Position numbers and translations under genes: made by a program. Of a DNA stretch of 35,495 bases, positions 23,527 to 31,995 are shown one piece after another. The notes under the pieces were generated by a model. The model did no database searches and was not told where the DNA came from. It saw nothing but the letters and a program-made list of their open reading frames with translations. The first letter of the stretch is position 1. Every line of letters begins with the position of its first letter. The DNA comes from Pseudonocardia sp. TRM90224 (lineage in GTDB: Bacteria; Actinomycetota; Actinomycetes; Mycobacteriales; Pseudonocardiaceae). The DNA lies in assembly GCF_021245725.1 (NCBI RefSeq), contig NZ_JAJGSX010000063.1:1-35495 (forward strand), in the 5' to 3' direction.

Positions 23527-23563
23527 TCTAGTTGGCCCCCCGAGCAGGCGCGATAGTACGTAT

Positions 23564-25141
23564 ATGCGCGAGGAGACCATCCAGCTGCCGGGTGCGGGCC
23601 GTGCCTACCGCCCCGACCCGTCCGGCGCGCCGCAGCCGGGCGATCTGACCCCCGAGCTCATCGAGACCGACTGGTGGAGCGACGACGCCGTCGCCAGAGC
23701 CGGCATCCCGGTCGTCGACGTGCCGTTCGTGTCCGTCGGTGGCGGCATCGGTTCGTTCGTCACCGTTGACTACCTGCGGATCTGCGGGGTGCCGACGTCG
23801 GCGATCAAGGTGCTCACCCAGCTCGAACATCCCTGGGAGAGCTACGAGTACCTGACGCGGGTCTCGCAGATCCCGCGCAAGGAGCGGCTGCGCAGCGACT
23901 CGGCGTCGTGCCCGGACAACATCTGGGGCTTCCCCAGCTACGCCGTGCGTGAGGCCTTCGCCGACAAGTCGTTCCGCTCGCTGTGGCAGGTGCTCGTCGA
24001 GCCGATCTTCGCCGACTACTACACGCCGAAGGCCGGCCACGCGTTCGAGACCATGGAGAAGGAGTACCGCCGCATCTCCTACCCCGAGACGGTCGTCAAG
24101 GGGCAGGTCCGGATGGTGCGCCGGCGCATCGGCGGCGGCTACTACACGATCCTCACGCCCCCGGAGAAGTCGAGCCGCACGCGCCGGATCGCCTACCGCA
24201 GCAAGTACGTGCACATCGCCGTGGGCTACCCGGGCCTGAAGTTCCTGCCCGACCTGCAGGAGTACCGCGAGCGCCATCGCGATTACGGGAGCGTGGTCAA
24301 CGCCTACGAGCCGCACGAGCAGATCTACCAGCGGCTGCACGCGGCGCCGGGCACGGTGCTGGTGCGCGGCGGCGGGATCGTGGCATCGCGGGTGCTGCAG
24401 CGGTTGATCGACGACCGCGACGCCCGCGGGTTGCAGACCCAGATCCTGCACGTCTTCCGCACGTTCGTCACCGGTTCGCACGGCCCGAACATCTGGATGC
24501 GGCGCCGCGGCGGTGACGGCTGGGCGTACCAGGGCTTCAACTACCCGAAGTCGGTGTGGGGCGGCCAGCTCAAGGCCAGGGTGCGCAAGCTGGAGGGCAA
24601 GGACCGCGCCGACCTCTACAAGGTCTTCGGCGGCACCAACACCCCGATCCGCCGCAACTGGCAGGAGCAGATGCGACGCGGCCGGCGCGAGGGCTGGTAC
24701 CGCCCGTTCCAGGGCGAGATCATCGCGATGGAACCGCACGGTTCCGGCCAGGTCCGCGTCGAGCTCAAGACCGAGCACGGCCCCCAGCACGTCACGGTGA
24801 TCGGCGTCGTCGACTGCACGGGCCTCGAAGCCGACATCAGCGAGCACCGCGTGCTCGACGACCTGCTCCAACACGGCGGCGCGGGCCGCAACCCCGTCGA
24901 CCGCCTCGACGTCGACCGCACCTTCGAGGTACGCGGCACCCGCAGCGAGCCCGGTCGTATGTACGCTTCCGGCACCGCGACACTCGGAGGATACTTCCCA
25001 GGCGTCGACACGTTCCTCGGCTTGCAGATCGCGGCGCAGGAGATCGCCGACGATCTGACCCGGCAGAAGTTCTGCCGGCGACTCGGCCCACTGCGTTCCA
25101 CCTCCCAATGGTGGAAGTGGGCGCGGGGCAAGCAGATCTGA
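23564..25141 (+). CDS. FAD/NAD(P)-binding protein, unknown reaction
   Basis: A 525-residue soluble flavoprotein-like protein. A dinucleotide fold begins at VPFVSVGGGIGSFVTVDYLR (GGGIGSF at 59-65), oddly about 50 residues in. A second is VLVRGGGIVASRVLQRLID (about 264-282). The C-terminal MYASGTATLGGYFPGVDTFLG (about 466-486) looks like the FAD-binding closing motif. I do not recognise a defined enzyme; it is not a typical monooxygenase or thioredoxin reductase. It heads a four-gene operon with a membrane protein, an FHA/zinc-ribbon protein and a kinase, so it may be a redox sensor or a kinase target. The ATG has no strong ribosome site; the promoter gap carries the shared dyad. Confidence 0.7.
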   Translation: MREETIQLPGAGRAYRPDPSGAPQPGDLTPELIETDWWSDDAVARAGIPVVDVPFVSVGGGIGSFVTVDYLRICGVPTSAIKVLTQLEHPWESYEYLTRVSQIPRKERLRSDSASCPDNIWGFPSYAVREAFADKSFRSLWQVLVEPIFADYYTPKAGHAFETMEKEYRRISYPETVVKGQVRMVRRRIGGGYYTILTPPEKSSRTRRIAYRSKYVHIAVGYPGLKFLPDLQEYRERHRDYGSVVNAYEPHEQIYQRLHAAPGTVLVRGGGIVASRVLQRLIDDRDARGLQTQILHVFRTFVTGSHGPNIWMRRRGGDGWAYQGFNYPKSVWGGQLKARVRKLEGKDRADLYKVFGGTNTPIRRNWQEQMRRGRREGWYRPFQGEIIAMEPHGSGQVRVELKTEHGPQHVTVIGVVDCTGLEADISEHRVLDDLLQHGGAGRNPVDRLDVDRTFEVRGTRSEPGRMYASGTATLGGYFPGVDTFLGLQIAAQEIADDLTRQKFCRRLGPLRSTSQWWKWARGKQI

Positions 25142-25175
25142 CCGCCCGCCGACCGACTTCCAAGGGGCAGGAACA

Positions 25176-25619
25176 GTGCTACCCACGCTCAACGGACGGA
25201 TCCAGACCCGGATCTTCCTTCTGGCCATCGTCGGAGGCATCTGGACGCTGATCATCAGTCCGGTGCTACCGGGGCTCGGCGGCGCCGGGATCGGCGAGAT
25301 CTACCGGATGACGTTCACCGTCCTGGTCACGACCATCGTGCTCGGCATCGGCTGGGAGCTGATCTACCACTTCATCCAGCAGTTCCGGTGGGAGAAGGAC
25401 TGGCCGACGCTCTTCGGGCTGATCACGGTGCTGAACGAGGGCGCGCTGGTGTGGCTGCTGCTCAGGCTCGGCATCGTCCCCGGCCTGCCCGACGGAGTGC
25501 CCCTCCCGGCGTTCCTGATCCTCTTCGCGACCACGTGGATCATCGTGTGGATCATCGCGAACGGCCCGATGCGGGTGCCGTTCATCCACTGGCGGTTCCG
25601 GGGCGGGAGACTGGTGTGA
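25176..25619 (+). CDS. Four-helix membrane protein, unknown function
   Basis: A 147-residue integral membrane protein with about four helices (about 12-30, 42-64, 79-98 and 108-128) and a basic C terminus. A conserved-looking polar segment HFIQQFRWEKDWPTLFG sits between helices two and three. No family recognised. It starts with GTG, 34 bases after the FAD protein, and its TGA overlaps the ATG of the FHA/zinc-ribbon gene (TGATG). In this operon it may anchor the FAD and FHA proteins at the membrane. Confidence 0.7.
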   Translation: MLPTLNGRIQTRIFLLAIVGGIWTLIISPVLPGLGGAGIGEIYRMTFTVLVTTIVLGIGWELIYHFIQQFRWEKDWPTLFGLITVLNEGALVWLLLRLGIVPGLPDGVPLPAFLILFATTWIIVWIIANGPMRVPFIHWRFRGGRLV

Positions 25620-27001
25620 TGACCGACTTCGACGGACTGCGGTGCGCGATCGCCGTCGGCAACGGTGTTGTCGCACGCTTCCCCGGCGTCGTGTGCGTCG
25701 CAGGCGTCGCGTCGAGGAAGGCCACGGCGCACCTCGACACTGTGCTGCAGATCTGCAAGGACGCCTCGGGCGGCGCGCCCGGTCGGGCGATTGCCCGGCA
25801 GCTCGCGAGCTGGCTCGGGAACGCCGGCGAGGGCATCGAGCACCTGCGTTTCGGCACCGTCTCCGCCACCGAGGAGGACGGCCTGGCCGTGTTCCTCGTC
25901 GGCGAGGTGAGCCTCCTGATCCCCGAGATGGCCGCGGACATCTCCGGCATGGACGCCGCGTCGTGGACCGACCGGCTGCTGGTCAGGCCCGACAGCCCGA
26001 TCGTCCTCGCGCTGTCGAGCGACGCCAATGCGGTCGACGCCGCGGCCGGCCCGTTCGACCTGCAAACCGGAATCGTGCCCGGCGACGTCGCGGTGCTGCT
26101 CCAGCCCGGCACCGGGCCGGGGCAGGGCGCACGCCGCCCGGAGCAGGTCGCGGGCACACCGCCGCCGATCCCCTCCCGTCCCGTGCGCCAGCCCGCAGCG
26201 CCGGCCACACCGCCGGCAGCCGCTCCGGCAGTGCAACAAGCGGTGCAACAAGCGGTGCAACAACAAGCGACCCAGGCGACCCAGGCAGCGCCGCCGGTGC
26301 AGCGACCACTTGCGCCGCCGCCGTCTGCCCCACCCCCGCAAGCACCGCCTCCGCCTGCGCCACCTCCGCTCGCCCCGCCGCGACGGTCCGAGCCGATCTT
26401 CGGTGCGCCGGTGGAGGAGCGGCGGAGCCCCCTGCCGAGCGGCGGACGGGCGGAACGACGTGAGGCCTCCGCGGCCCGCAGCGCGGCAGCGCAGAGGGAC
26501 GGAGCGCCGAAGGAAGCAGCGCAGGAGGAGCCGCAGACGCAGGGCCACCTGTGCGCGCGTGGGCACCTGAACGACCCGCGCTCGCACTTCTGCGTGCTCT
26601 GCGGGATCCGCATGAACGAGCGCACGGGTGTGCTGGTGCTCGGCTCGCGCCCCCCGCTCGGGCTGCTGGTCTTCAACACCGGCACCACGTTCACCGTCGA
26701 TGCCGATTACGTCATCGGCCGACAGCCCGAGGTCGACGAGCGGGTCGCGTCCGGCGTCATGCGCGCGATCCCGGTAGAAGACCACACCGGATCGGTTTCT
26801 CGTGTGCACGCCGAAGTGCGCTTGGAAGGATGGGACGTGTTGATCGTGGACAGCGGCTCGAGCAACGGCACGTACGTTGCTCCGCAGGGTGAGGAGTGGA
26901 CCCAGCTGCGGCCACAGGAGTCGCGCCGGCTGACGCAGGGCACCAAGGTCCGCCTCGGCGAATGCTCGTTCACCTTCGAGTCGCCTTCGGGGGTCCGATG
27001 A
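25619..27001 (+). CDS. FHA / zinc-ribbon scaffold protein
   Basis: A 460-residue soluble protein. The N-terminal domain (about 1-165) begins DFDGLRCAIAVGNGVVARFPG and is not recognised. A Pro/Gln/Ala-rich linker (about 180-290) contains an in-frame 12-bp repeat GTGCAACAAGCG, copied three times (VQQA). A zinc ribbon follows (about 309-328: LCARGHLNDPRSHFCVLCG). The C terminus (about 350-450) is an FHA domain with VIGRQPE, VSRVHAEV and SSNGTYV. The FHA part should bind phosphothreonine, probably on the kinases beside it. Both ends overlap neighbours (TGATG before, ATGA after), so it is made together with the membrane protein and the kinase. Confidence 0.8.
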   Translation: MTDFDGLRCAIAVGNGVVARFPGVVCVAGVASRKATAHLDTVLQICKDASGGAPGRAIARQLASWLGNAGEGIEHLRFGTVSATEEDGLAVFLVGEVSLLIPEMAADISGMDAASWTDRLLVRPDSPIVLALSSDANAVDAAAGPFDLQTGIVPGDVAVLLQPGTGPGQGARRPEQVAGTPPPIPSRPVRQPAAPATPPAAAPAVQQAVQQAVQQQATQATQAAPPVQRPLAPPPSAPPPQAPPPPAPPPLAPPRRSEPIFGAPVEERRSPLPSGGRAERREASAARSAAAQRDGAPKEAAQEEPQTQGHLCARGHLNDPRSHFCVLCGIRMNERTGVLVLGSRPPLGLLVFNTGTTFTVDADYVIGRQPEVDERVASGVMRAIPVEDHTGSVSRVHAEVRLEGWDVLIVDSGSSNGTYVAPQGEEWTQLRPQESRRLTQGTKVRLGECSFTFESPSGVR

Positions 27002-27822
27002 CCGCCGGGAGCGCAACACCGACCACGGTCGCCGATTACGAGATCGTGGAGATGCTCGGTGAGGGCAACAACGGGCGGTTCTACCGGGCCCGCCCGCCCG
27101 CGCGGCTGGGCCTGAGCACGGAGTTCGTCGCGCTCAAGGTGTTCGGCGAGCGGGTCAGCGAGCAGGCCTACGAGCGTGGCGTCCGCGAGCTGCGCGCGTT
27201 CGCGTCGGTGCAGTCGCCCTACCTGGTCCGCATCTACGACGCGGTGCTCGAGGACCGCTTCGCCTACGCGATGGAGTACCTCCCGCTCGGCTCGCTGGAA
27301 TCGCCGACGCGCCCGCTGCGCCGCGACGCGGTGCTCGACGCGCTGGAGCACGCGGCGCTCGCGGCCCACGCGCTGCACGAGTCCGGGCTGGCGCACGGCG
27401 ACATCACGCCGGGCAACGTCCTGCTCGCCGACGACGGCGGCGTGATCACGGGCAAGCTGGCCGATCTCGGCCTTGCGCGGCTGCTCACCCCGGGCAACAC
27501 GCTCACCGGGATCGGGAGTGCCGGCTCCGTCGAGTACATGGACCCCGAAATGATCGGCGGGGCCCGCCCGTCCCGGCGCACGGAGATCTGGGCGCTCGGC
27601 GCGACCATTCACAAGGCGTTGAGCGGCACCGGGCTCTACGGCGAGCTGCCCGACGACCAGCCGGTGCTGGCGATCCGGAAGGTGCTCGCCAGCGCCCCGA
27701 CGATCCATCCCGATCTGGCGCCGGATGCCGCGAAGCTGGTCGGCGACTGCCTCGCCGCCGGTGAGGCCAGGATCGGGACGGCCGCCGAGGTGGCGGGGCG
27801 TCTCGCTCAGATCAGCAGGTAG
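26998..27822 (+). CDS. Atypical Ser/Thr kinase with altered catalytic loop
   Basis: A 274-residue soluble kinase-fold protein with no membrane helix. It keeps the Gly loop (LGEGNNGRFYRA) and the ATP lysine (VALKVF). The catalytic loop is HGDITPGNVLL instead of HRDLKPxN: the aspartate and asparagine remain, but the Arg is Gly and the Lys is Thr. The metal motif is DLG instead of DFG. The activation segment ends VEYMDPEM. It may be weakly active or a pseudokinase that regulates by binding. It is coupled by ATGA to the FHA/zinc-ribbon gene and ends by a 16-base tail overlap with the opposite kinase gene. Confidence 0.8.
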   Translation: MTAGSATPTTVADYEIVEMLGEGNNGRFYRARPPARLGLSTEFVALKVFGERVSEQAYERGVRELRAFASVQSPYLVRIYDAVLEDRFAYAMEYLPLGSLESPTRPLRRDAVLDALEHAALAAHALHESGLAHGDITPGNVLLADDGGVITGKLADLGLARLLTPGNTLTGIGSAGSVEYMDPEMIGGARPSRRTEIWALGATIHKALSGTGLYGELPDDQPVLAIRKVLASAPTIHPDLAPDAAKLVGDCLAAGEARIGTAAEVAGRLAQISR

Positions 27823-29252
27823 ATCACCAGGACGGCGGCGACGATCGCCAGCAGGAAGATCACTCCGGCGACGATCCACAGGTTCCGGTTGCCCGCCCCG
27901 GACGGGCCGTCGACCTGCCAGTTCGGTGGGGCGATCGGTCCGCCCTGCGGCGGCTGGGGCGCGTCCGGTGGGCGCCGCCGAACGGTGGCCTGCTGATCGG
28001 GGCCTGCTGCCCGGTCGTGATGGGGTGGTGGGACAGGCGCGCGTCGGACGGTGGTCTCGGCGTTGGCCGGCGTCTGCGGGCCGGCGGGACGTGACTGCTG
28101 CGGGTAGCCGCGGTGCACGCGGCTGGTGGGTGGCGCCGGGTTGGACGTGCGCCCGTTCCCGGGACCGCCGTTGACGGGGATGGGCGGCTGCCGCCGGACC
28201 GTGATGTTGTCGTGCGTCGGCGGGGGAGTCGCGGCGGCGGCTTCCGTCACCGGGCGGGCAGGTGGAGGCGCGAACGTCGGTTCGGCCCGCACCGGCGCGG
28301 GAACCGGGGCGGACGGCGCCCGGCCGGGCGGCGCCGCCGGCACTCGGGGCACGGTGCTGACGATGTGCGTCGGCGCGGAACGGTTGCCGGCGGCGGGAGC
28401 CATGGCGACGGCCCGCCGTGCCGCGGCGGCCAGCGCGCCGGCCGACGGGTAGCGCGCGGCGGGGTCTTTCGCCATACCGGTGGCCACGACCTCGTCGAGC
28501 AGCGCCGGCAACCCCGGGCGCAAGGCGGACGGCCGCGGCGGCGGGCTGTTGAGGTGGGCGGTGAGCCGCGGTGCGAGGCCGTCGACGGGGAACGGGCGCT
28601 CGTCGGTGAGGCACTCGTAGAGCATGCAGGCGAGCGAGTAGACGTCGGTGCGGCCGTCGAGCGGCTTGTCGAGGAACCGTTCGGGGGCCATGTAGTCGAG
28701 GCTGCCCAGGGTCGTCCCGGCCCTGGTCAGCGCCGCCGACGTCTCACCTGCGACGACCCGTGCGATGCCGAAGTCGACGAGGTAGGCGAAGCGGCCGTCG
28801 CCGGTGTCGTCGGTGCCGAGCAGCACGTTCGACGGCTTGACGTCGCGGTGGATGAGGTCGGCGCGGTGCGCGGCGTCGAGCGCGCTCGCCACCTGGGTGA
28901 GGATGTGCACGGCGTCGGCGGGGGTGAGCGGGCCGTCGCGGTCGAGCCGCTCGCCGAGGTCCTCACCCTCGACGAACCGCATGTCGAGGTACAGGCGACC
29001 GTCGATCTGGCCCCAGTTGTGGATCGGGATGACGTGCGGGTCGGTGATGCGGGCGGTCAGCTTCGATTCGCGGAGGAAGCGCCGGCGGAACGTCTCGTCG
29101 TCGCTGAGGTCGGTCAGCAGGAGCTTCAACGCGACGACCCGGCCCTGTTCGACGTGGAACGCCTTGAAGACCTCACCCATCCCACCCCGGCCGAGCAGCC
29201 GGTCGATCCGGTAGGGGCCGAACTGCTGGCCTTCCTCGATCGCGGTGGTCAT
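27807..29252 (-). CDS. Membrane Ser/Thr protein kinase with TVRR-repeat linker
   Basis: A 481-residue kinase. The kinase domain (about 11-275) is intact: LLGRGGMGEVFKA, VALKLL, HRDVKPSN, DFG, YMAPER. A long Pro-rich linker (about 285-455) carries three copies of a Thr-Val-Arg-Arg motif (near 350, 398 and 421), each followed by Pro-rich sequence. The last 20 residues are one membrane helix and there is essentially no outside domain, so it cannot sense external ligands directly. The TVRR threonines are candidate phosphorylation and FHA docking sites. It lies 25 bases after another kinase gene in the same operon. Confidence 0.9.
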   Translation of the reverse strand: MTTAIEEGQQFGPYRIDRLLGRGGMGEVFKAFHVEQGRVVALKLLLTDLSDDETFRRRFLRESKLTARITDPHVIPIHNWGQIDGRLYLDMRFVEGEDLGERLDRDGPLTPADAVHILTQVASALDAAHRADLIHRDVKPSNVLLGTDDTGDGRFAYLVDFGIARVVAGETSAALTRAGTTLGSLDYMAPERFLDKPLDGRTDVYSLACMLYECLTDERPFPVDGLAPRLTAHLNSPPPRPSALRPGLPALLDEVVATGMAKDPAARYPSAGALAAAARRAVAMAPAAGNRSAPTHIVSTVPRVPAAPPGRAPSAPVPAPVRAEPTFAPPPARPVTEAAAATPPPTHDNITVRRQPPIPVNGGPGNGRTSNPAPPTSRVHRGYPQQSRPAGPQTPANAETTVRRAPVPPPHHDRAAGPDQQATVRRRPPDAPQPPQGGPIAPPNWQVDGPSGAGNRNLWIVAGVIFLLAIVAAVLVIYLLI

Positions 29253-29277
29253 CCGGGATCGTCCTCCTTCGCGGCTT

Positions 29278-30969
29278 TCAATTGAGCGAGACGTCCAGGT
29301 TCAAGAGCTCGCCTTGAGACTCGTCCCCCGACGACCCGAAGTCGAGATCTGCGTCGATGTCCGGTTCGTCGGACAGGTCGGTGTCGACCGAGATGGAGAT
29401 CGGGAAGAGCCCACCATCGCTGTCGCTGTCACTATCTCCACCATCGCTGTCACCGCCGTCGCTGGGTGGGATGTCGCTGCCTCCATCCCCGCCGTCGCCG
29501 CTGTCCCCGCCGTCACCGTCGCTGGGAGGAGTGTCGCTGCCCCCGTCACCGTCGTCGTCGGGTGGGGTGTCGCTGCCGCCGTCCCCGTTGTCGCCGCTGT
29601 CACCATCGTCATTGCCGCTGGGTGGGGTGTCGACGCTGCCGTCGTCGTCGTTACCGCCCTGGTTCCCGCTGTCCTCGCCGTCGTCCTCGTCGACGGCGGG
29701 CGGTTCCGGCTCGTCGTCGACGGCGGGGGCGGTGAACTGCGGAGGCGCCGCGCGTTGGACGGGCGGCTGCGCCGCTGGTGGCTGGGCTGCTGGTGGCTGC
29801 GCTGCGGGCGGCGGGACGGCCGCGGGCTGCTGGGTGTCGGCGGGAGCGGGCGCGACGGGTTCCGGCGCGGGCACCGGAACGAGCGCGGGCGGGATCTGCA
29901 CCGGCGGTGCGGGTTCCACGGCGGCCGGGAGCGCGGTGGAGGCCTCGGTGGTCTCGACGCCGCCCTGGGTGATCACTGCGGTGACGACGCCGCCGATGAT
30001 CACGAGGATCGCGGTGCCGGCCAGCACGGTCAGGCGCAGCCCGCGACCGCCGGCGCCCAGCACGGTCGAGCCGATGCCGGTCGCCGCGCCGGCGCCGGCC
30101 GCGGCGGGGAGCAGGAGCGCGAGCAGGGCGGCCCGGCGGGCGAGGTCGTCGACGCCGCGTTCCTCCCAGTCGGGGCCGTACCCGGCCAGCGCGGCCCGCT
30201 CGAGCTCGACGAGGAACGTTCCCGCGTCGGCCGGCCGGTGGGCGGGTACCTTCGCCAGCCCGCGCCGGGCGAGCTCGTGCACGGCCTCGGGCAGCATCGC
30301 GACCGGGACCGGTGCGCTCTCGTGCATCCCGCGCAGCGTGGCCATGTCCTTGGCCGGGAACGGTGGTTGCGCGGTGATGCACTCGACGAACGTCGCCGTT
30401 GCGGAGTAGATGTCGCCGCGTGGGCTCGCCGGGCCGCCGGCCCACTGCTCGGGCGGCATGTAGGCGGGTGTGCCGGAGCCGTCGCCGGCGGCACCGGAGC
30501 GGGTGGCGACGCCGAAGTCGACGAGCTTGCTCTGCCCGTCGACCGTCACGAGAACGTTCTCGGGCTTGTAGTCGCGGTGCACCACACCGGACCCGTGCGC
30601 GGCCTGCAGCCCGAGCAGGGAGCCCTTCAGCACCGAGAGCGCCGACTCGGGCTTCGTGGCGCCATGCTCGACGAGGATCGAGCGCAGGGACGTCCCCTCG
30701 ACGGGTTCCATCACGATCGCGGCGCCGCCGGGGCTCTCGACGTACTCGTAGAGGCGCACGACGTGCGGCGTGTCGAGCTCGGCCAGCAGCTGCGCCTCGG
30801 TGCGGAAGGCGTCGCGGAAGCCGGGGTCGGCCAGCAGGTCGTCGCCGAGGTACTTGATGGCTACAGGGGCCCCCGACGTGTTGTCGGTGGCGAGCACCAC
30901 CGTTCCACCCCCGCCGCGGCCGAGCTCACGCAGCTCCGTGAACCCTGGGACGATCCATGTGCTTGACAT
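29278..30969 (-). CDS. Membrane Ser/Thr protein kinase with Asp-rich outside domain
   Basis: A 563-residue kinase. The kinase domain (about 10-265) has LGRGGGGTVVLA, VAIKYL, HRDYKPEN and DFG. A hydrophobic region (about 278-327) contains one or two membrane helices. Outside it has a Pro/Ala linker with three AAQPP copies, then a tail of about 140 residues made mostly of Asp, Gly and Ser with repeated GGSDTPP units. The tail resembles calcium-binding or wall-spanning low-complexity segments. It ends LLNLDVSLN. The coding DNA of the tail is a degenerate tandem repeat (about 29400-29650), so length variation is expected. It follows the LuxR regulator gene and the shared dyad. Confidence 0.9.
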   Translation of the reverse strand: MSSTWIVPGFTELRELGRGGGGTVVLATDNTSGAPVAIKYLGDDLLADPGFRDAFRTEAQLLAELDTPHVVRLYEYVESPGGAAIVMEPVEGTSLRSILVEHGATKPESALSVLKGSLLGLQAAHGSGVVHRDYKPENVLVTVDGQSKLVDFGVATRSGAAGDGSGTPAYMPPEQWAGGPASPRGDIYSATATFVECITAQPPFPAKDMATLRGMHESAPVPVAMLPEAVHELARRGLAKVPAHRPADAGTFLVELERAALAGYGPDWEERGVDDLARRAALLALLLPAAAGAGAATGIGSTVLGAGGRGLRLTVLAGTAILVIIGGVVTAVITQGGVETTEASTALPAAVEPAPPVQIPPALVPVPAPEPVAPAPADTQQPAAVPPPAAQPPAAQPPAAQPPVQRAAPPQFTAPAVDDEPEPPAVDEDDGEDSGNQGGNDDDGSVDTPPSGNDDGDSGDNGDGGSDTPPDDDGDGGSDTPPSDGDGGDSGDGGDGGSDIPPSDGGDSDGGDSDSDSDGGLFPISISVDTDLSDEPDIDADLDFGSSGDESQGELLNLDVSLN

Positions 30970-31020
30970 GTTGGTCGCTCCGTTTCGGACTCGCTTGGGG
31001 CCGAGTCTTGAGGCAACCGA

Positions 31021-31050
31021 CTACGCCGACATGCGTAGTGCGCTACTCGT
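31021..31050. promoter_or_regulatory. Shared dyad, copy 2 (kinase operon promoter)
   Basis: Read towards the kinase gene the site is ACGAGTAG-CGCA-CTACGCAT (31031-31050), matching copy 1 at every base outside the centre. A second dyad, CTACGC-N6-GCGTAG (31021-31038), overlaps it. The sites lie between the LuxR gene and the kinase it precedes. Confidence 0.65.
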
Positions 31051-31082
31051 TCTGTGCCATTCGGCGCAATGGCCGATTCCGC

Positions 31083-31391
31083 TCAGGCCCCGCGTACGCG
31101 GTGCGGCTGGGGCTCGGCGCAGGTCAAGTAGATGATGGTCGCCATGACGCGGCGGTGGACGGTGTTGTCCGGTTCGAGCTGCATCTTGCTGAACAGCCGG
31201 TTGACGTAGCACTCGACGGTCTTCTCCGAGATGGTGAGCCGCAGCGCGATCGCCCGGTTGGAGAGCCCGTCGGCGATGAGCCGGAGCACCTCGTGCTCGC
31301 GATCGGTGAGCAGCGTGTCGAGCGCGCCGTGCCGGGCAGGTGCGGCCCGGCGTCGGCTGTCGAGCGAGGTGATCTGCGCGTTCGGCACCAT
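31083..31391 (-). CDS. Solitary LuxR/NarL-type DNA-binding regulator
   Basis: A 102-residue protein that is little more than one LuxR-type helix-turn-helix: LTDREHEVLRLIADGLSNRA, then IALRLTISEKTVECYVNRLF, residues about 27-70. There is no receiver or sensor domain. Such single-domain LuxR proteins act as transcription factors whose activity is set by their amount, by phosphorylation or by a partner. Ribosome site GAAGGGAG stands before the ATG. It is followed on the same strand by two kinase genes, with the shared dyad between. It is the obvious candidate binder of that dyad, though this is inference. Confidence 0.85.
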   Translation of the reverse strand: MVPNAQITSLDSRRRAAPARHGALDTLLTDREHEVLRLIADGLSNRAIALRLTISEKTVECYVNRLFSKMQLEPDNTVHRRVMATIIYLTCAEPQPHRVRGA

Positions 31392-31523
31392 CGTCTGCTC
31401 CCTTCCTGCGTATGCCTGATGACGATCGGGCATCCGGCGCGCGAGAGCGACGTGGTCGGACCGAAGCATCGACCGAAGTGTTAGTGGTGCGGAGCTTCGC
31501 CTGATCGGGAACACTGCGGCCCC

Positions 31524-31994
31524 ATGACATGGGACGAGTACGTCGAGGTCAGCACGTCCGTCGACTACATGGTGCTCGCGACGGCCGACGAGCACGGAGC
31601 TCCGTGGGCGAGCCCGGTGTTCTTCCGCAGCGACGACGCGCACGACCTGCTCTGGGTGTCGTCGCCGACGAGCCGCCACTCGCTGAACATCGCCGCCCGC
31701 CCCCAGGTCGCGGCGACGATCTTCGACTCGACGGTGCCCGTCGGGCAGGCCCAGGCGGTCTACGTCGCGGGGACCGCGGAACAGCTGCCCGACTCGGCGG
31801 CCGACACCGTCGTCGCCACCCTGAACCGCGGCCTGCCTGCGGGGAAGCACCTCGATGCCGACGGTCTGCGCGGCGCCGGCGTCATCCGGGCGTACCGCCT
31901 CGTGGTGGCCGAACGCTTCCTGCTCGTCCGCGGCAGCGACCCGCGCACAACCAACCCGGTCGACTCACGCATCACCGTGCCACCCCCAGCCTGA
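31524..31994 (+). CDS. Pyridoxamine 5'-phosphate oxidase-like (FMN split-barrel) protein
   Basis: A 156-residue cytosolic protein of the FMN-binding split-barrel superfamily. The N-terminal part has VDYMVLATADEHGAPWASPV, the usual first strands, then VFFRSDDAHDLLWVSSPTSRHSLNIAARP, a family signature. The C terminus AYRLVVAERFLLV closes the barrel. Members use FMN or F420; length and wording do not settle which. It diverges from the LuxR gene with a 132-bp gap and ends two bases before a Family A hairpin. Confidence 0.8.
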   Translation: MTWDEYVEVSTSVDYMVLATADEHGAPWASPVFFRSDDAHDLLWVSSPTSRHSLNIAARPQVAATIFDSTVPVGQAQAVYVAGTAEQLPDSAADTVVATLNRGLPAGKHLDADGLRGAGVIRAYRLVVAERFLLVRGSDPRTTNPVDSRITVPPPA

Positions 31995-31995
31995 G

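Noticed and set aside
22037..31391. Biosynthetic gene cluster or phage-defence island
   Set aside because: Kinases, FHA and WD40 proteins can occur in both, but there are no synthase, nuclease, toxin or recombinase genes here.
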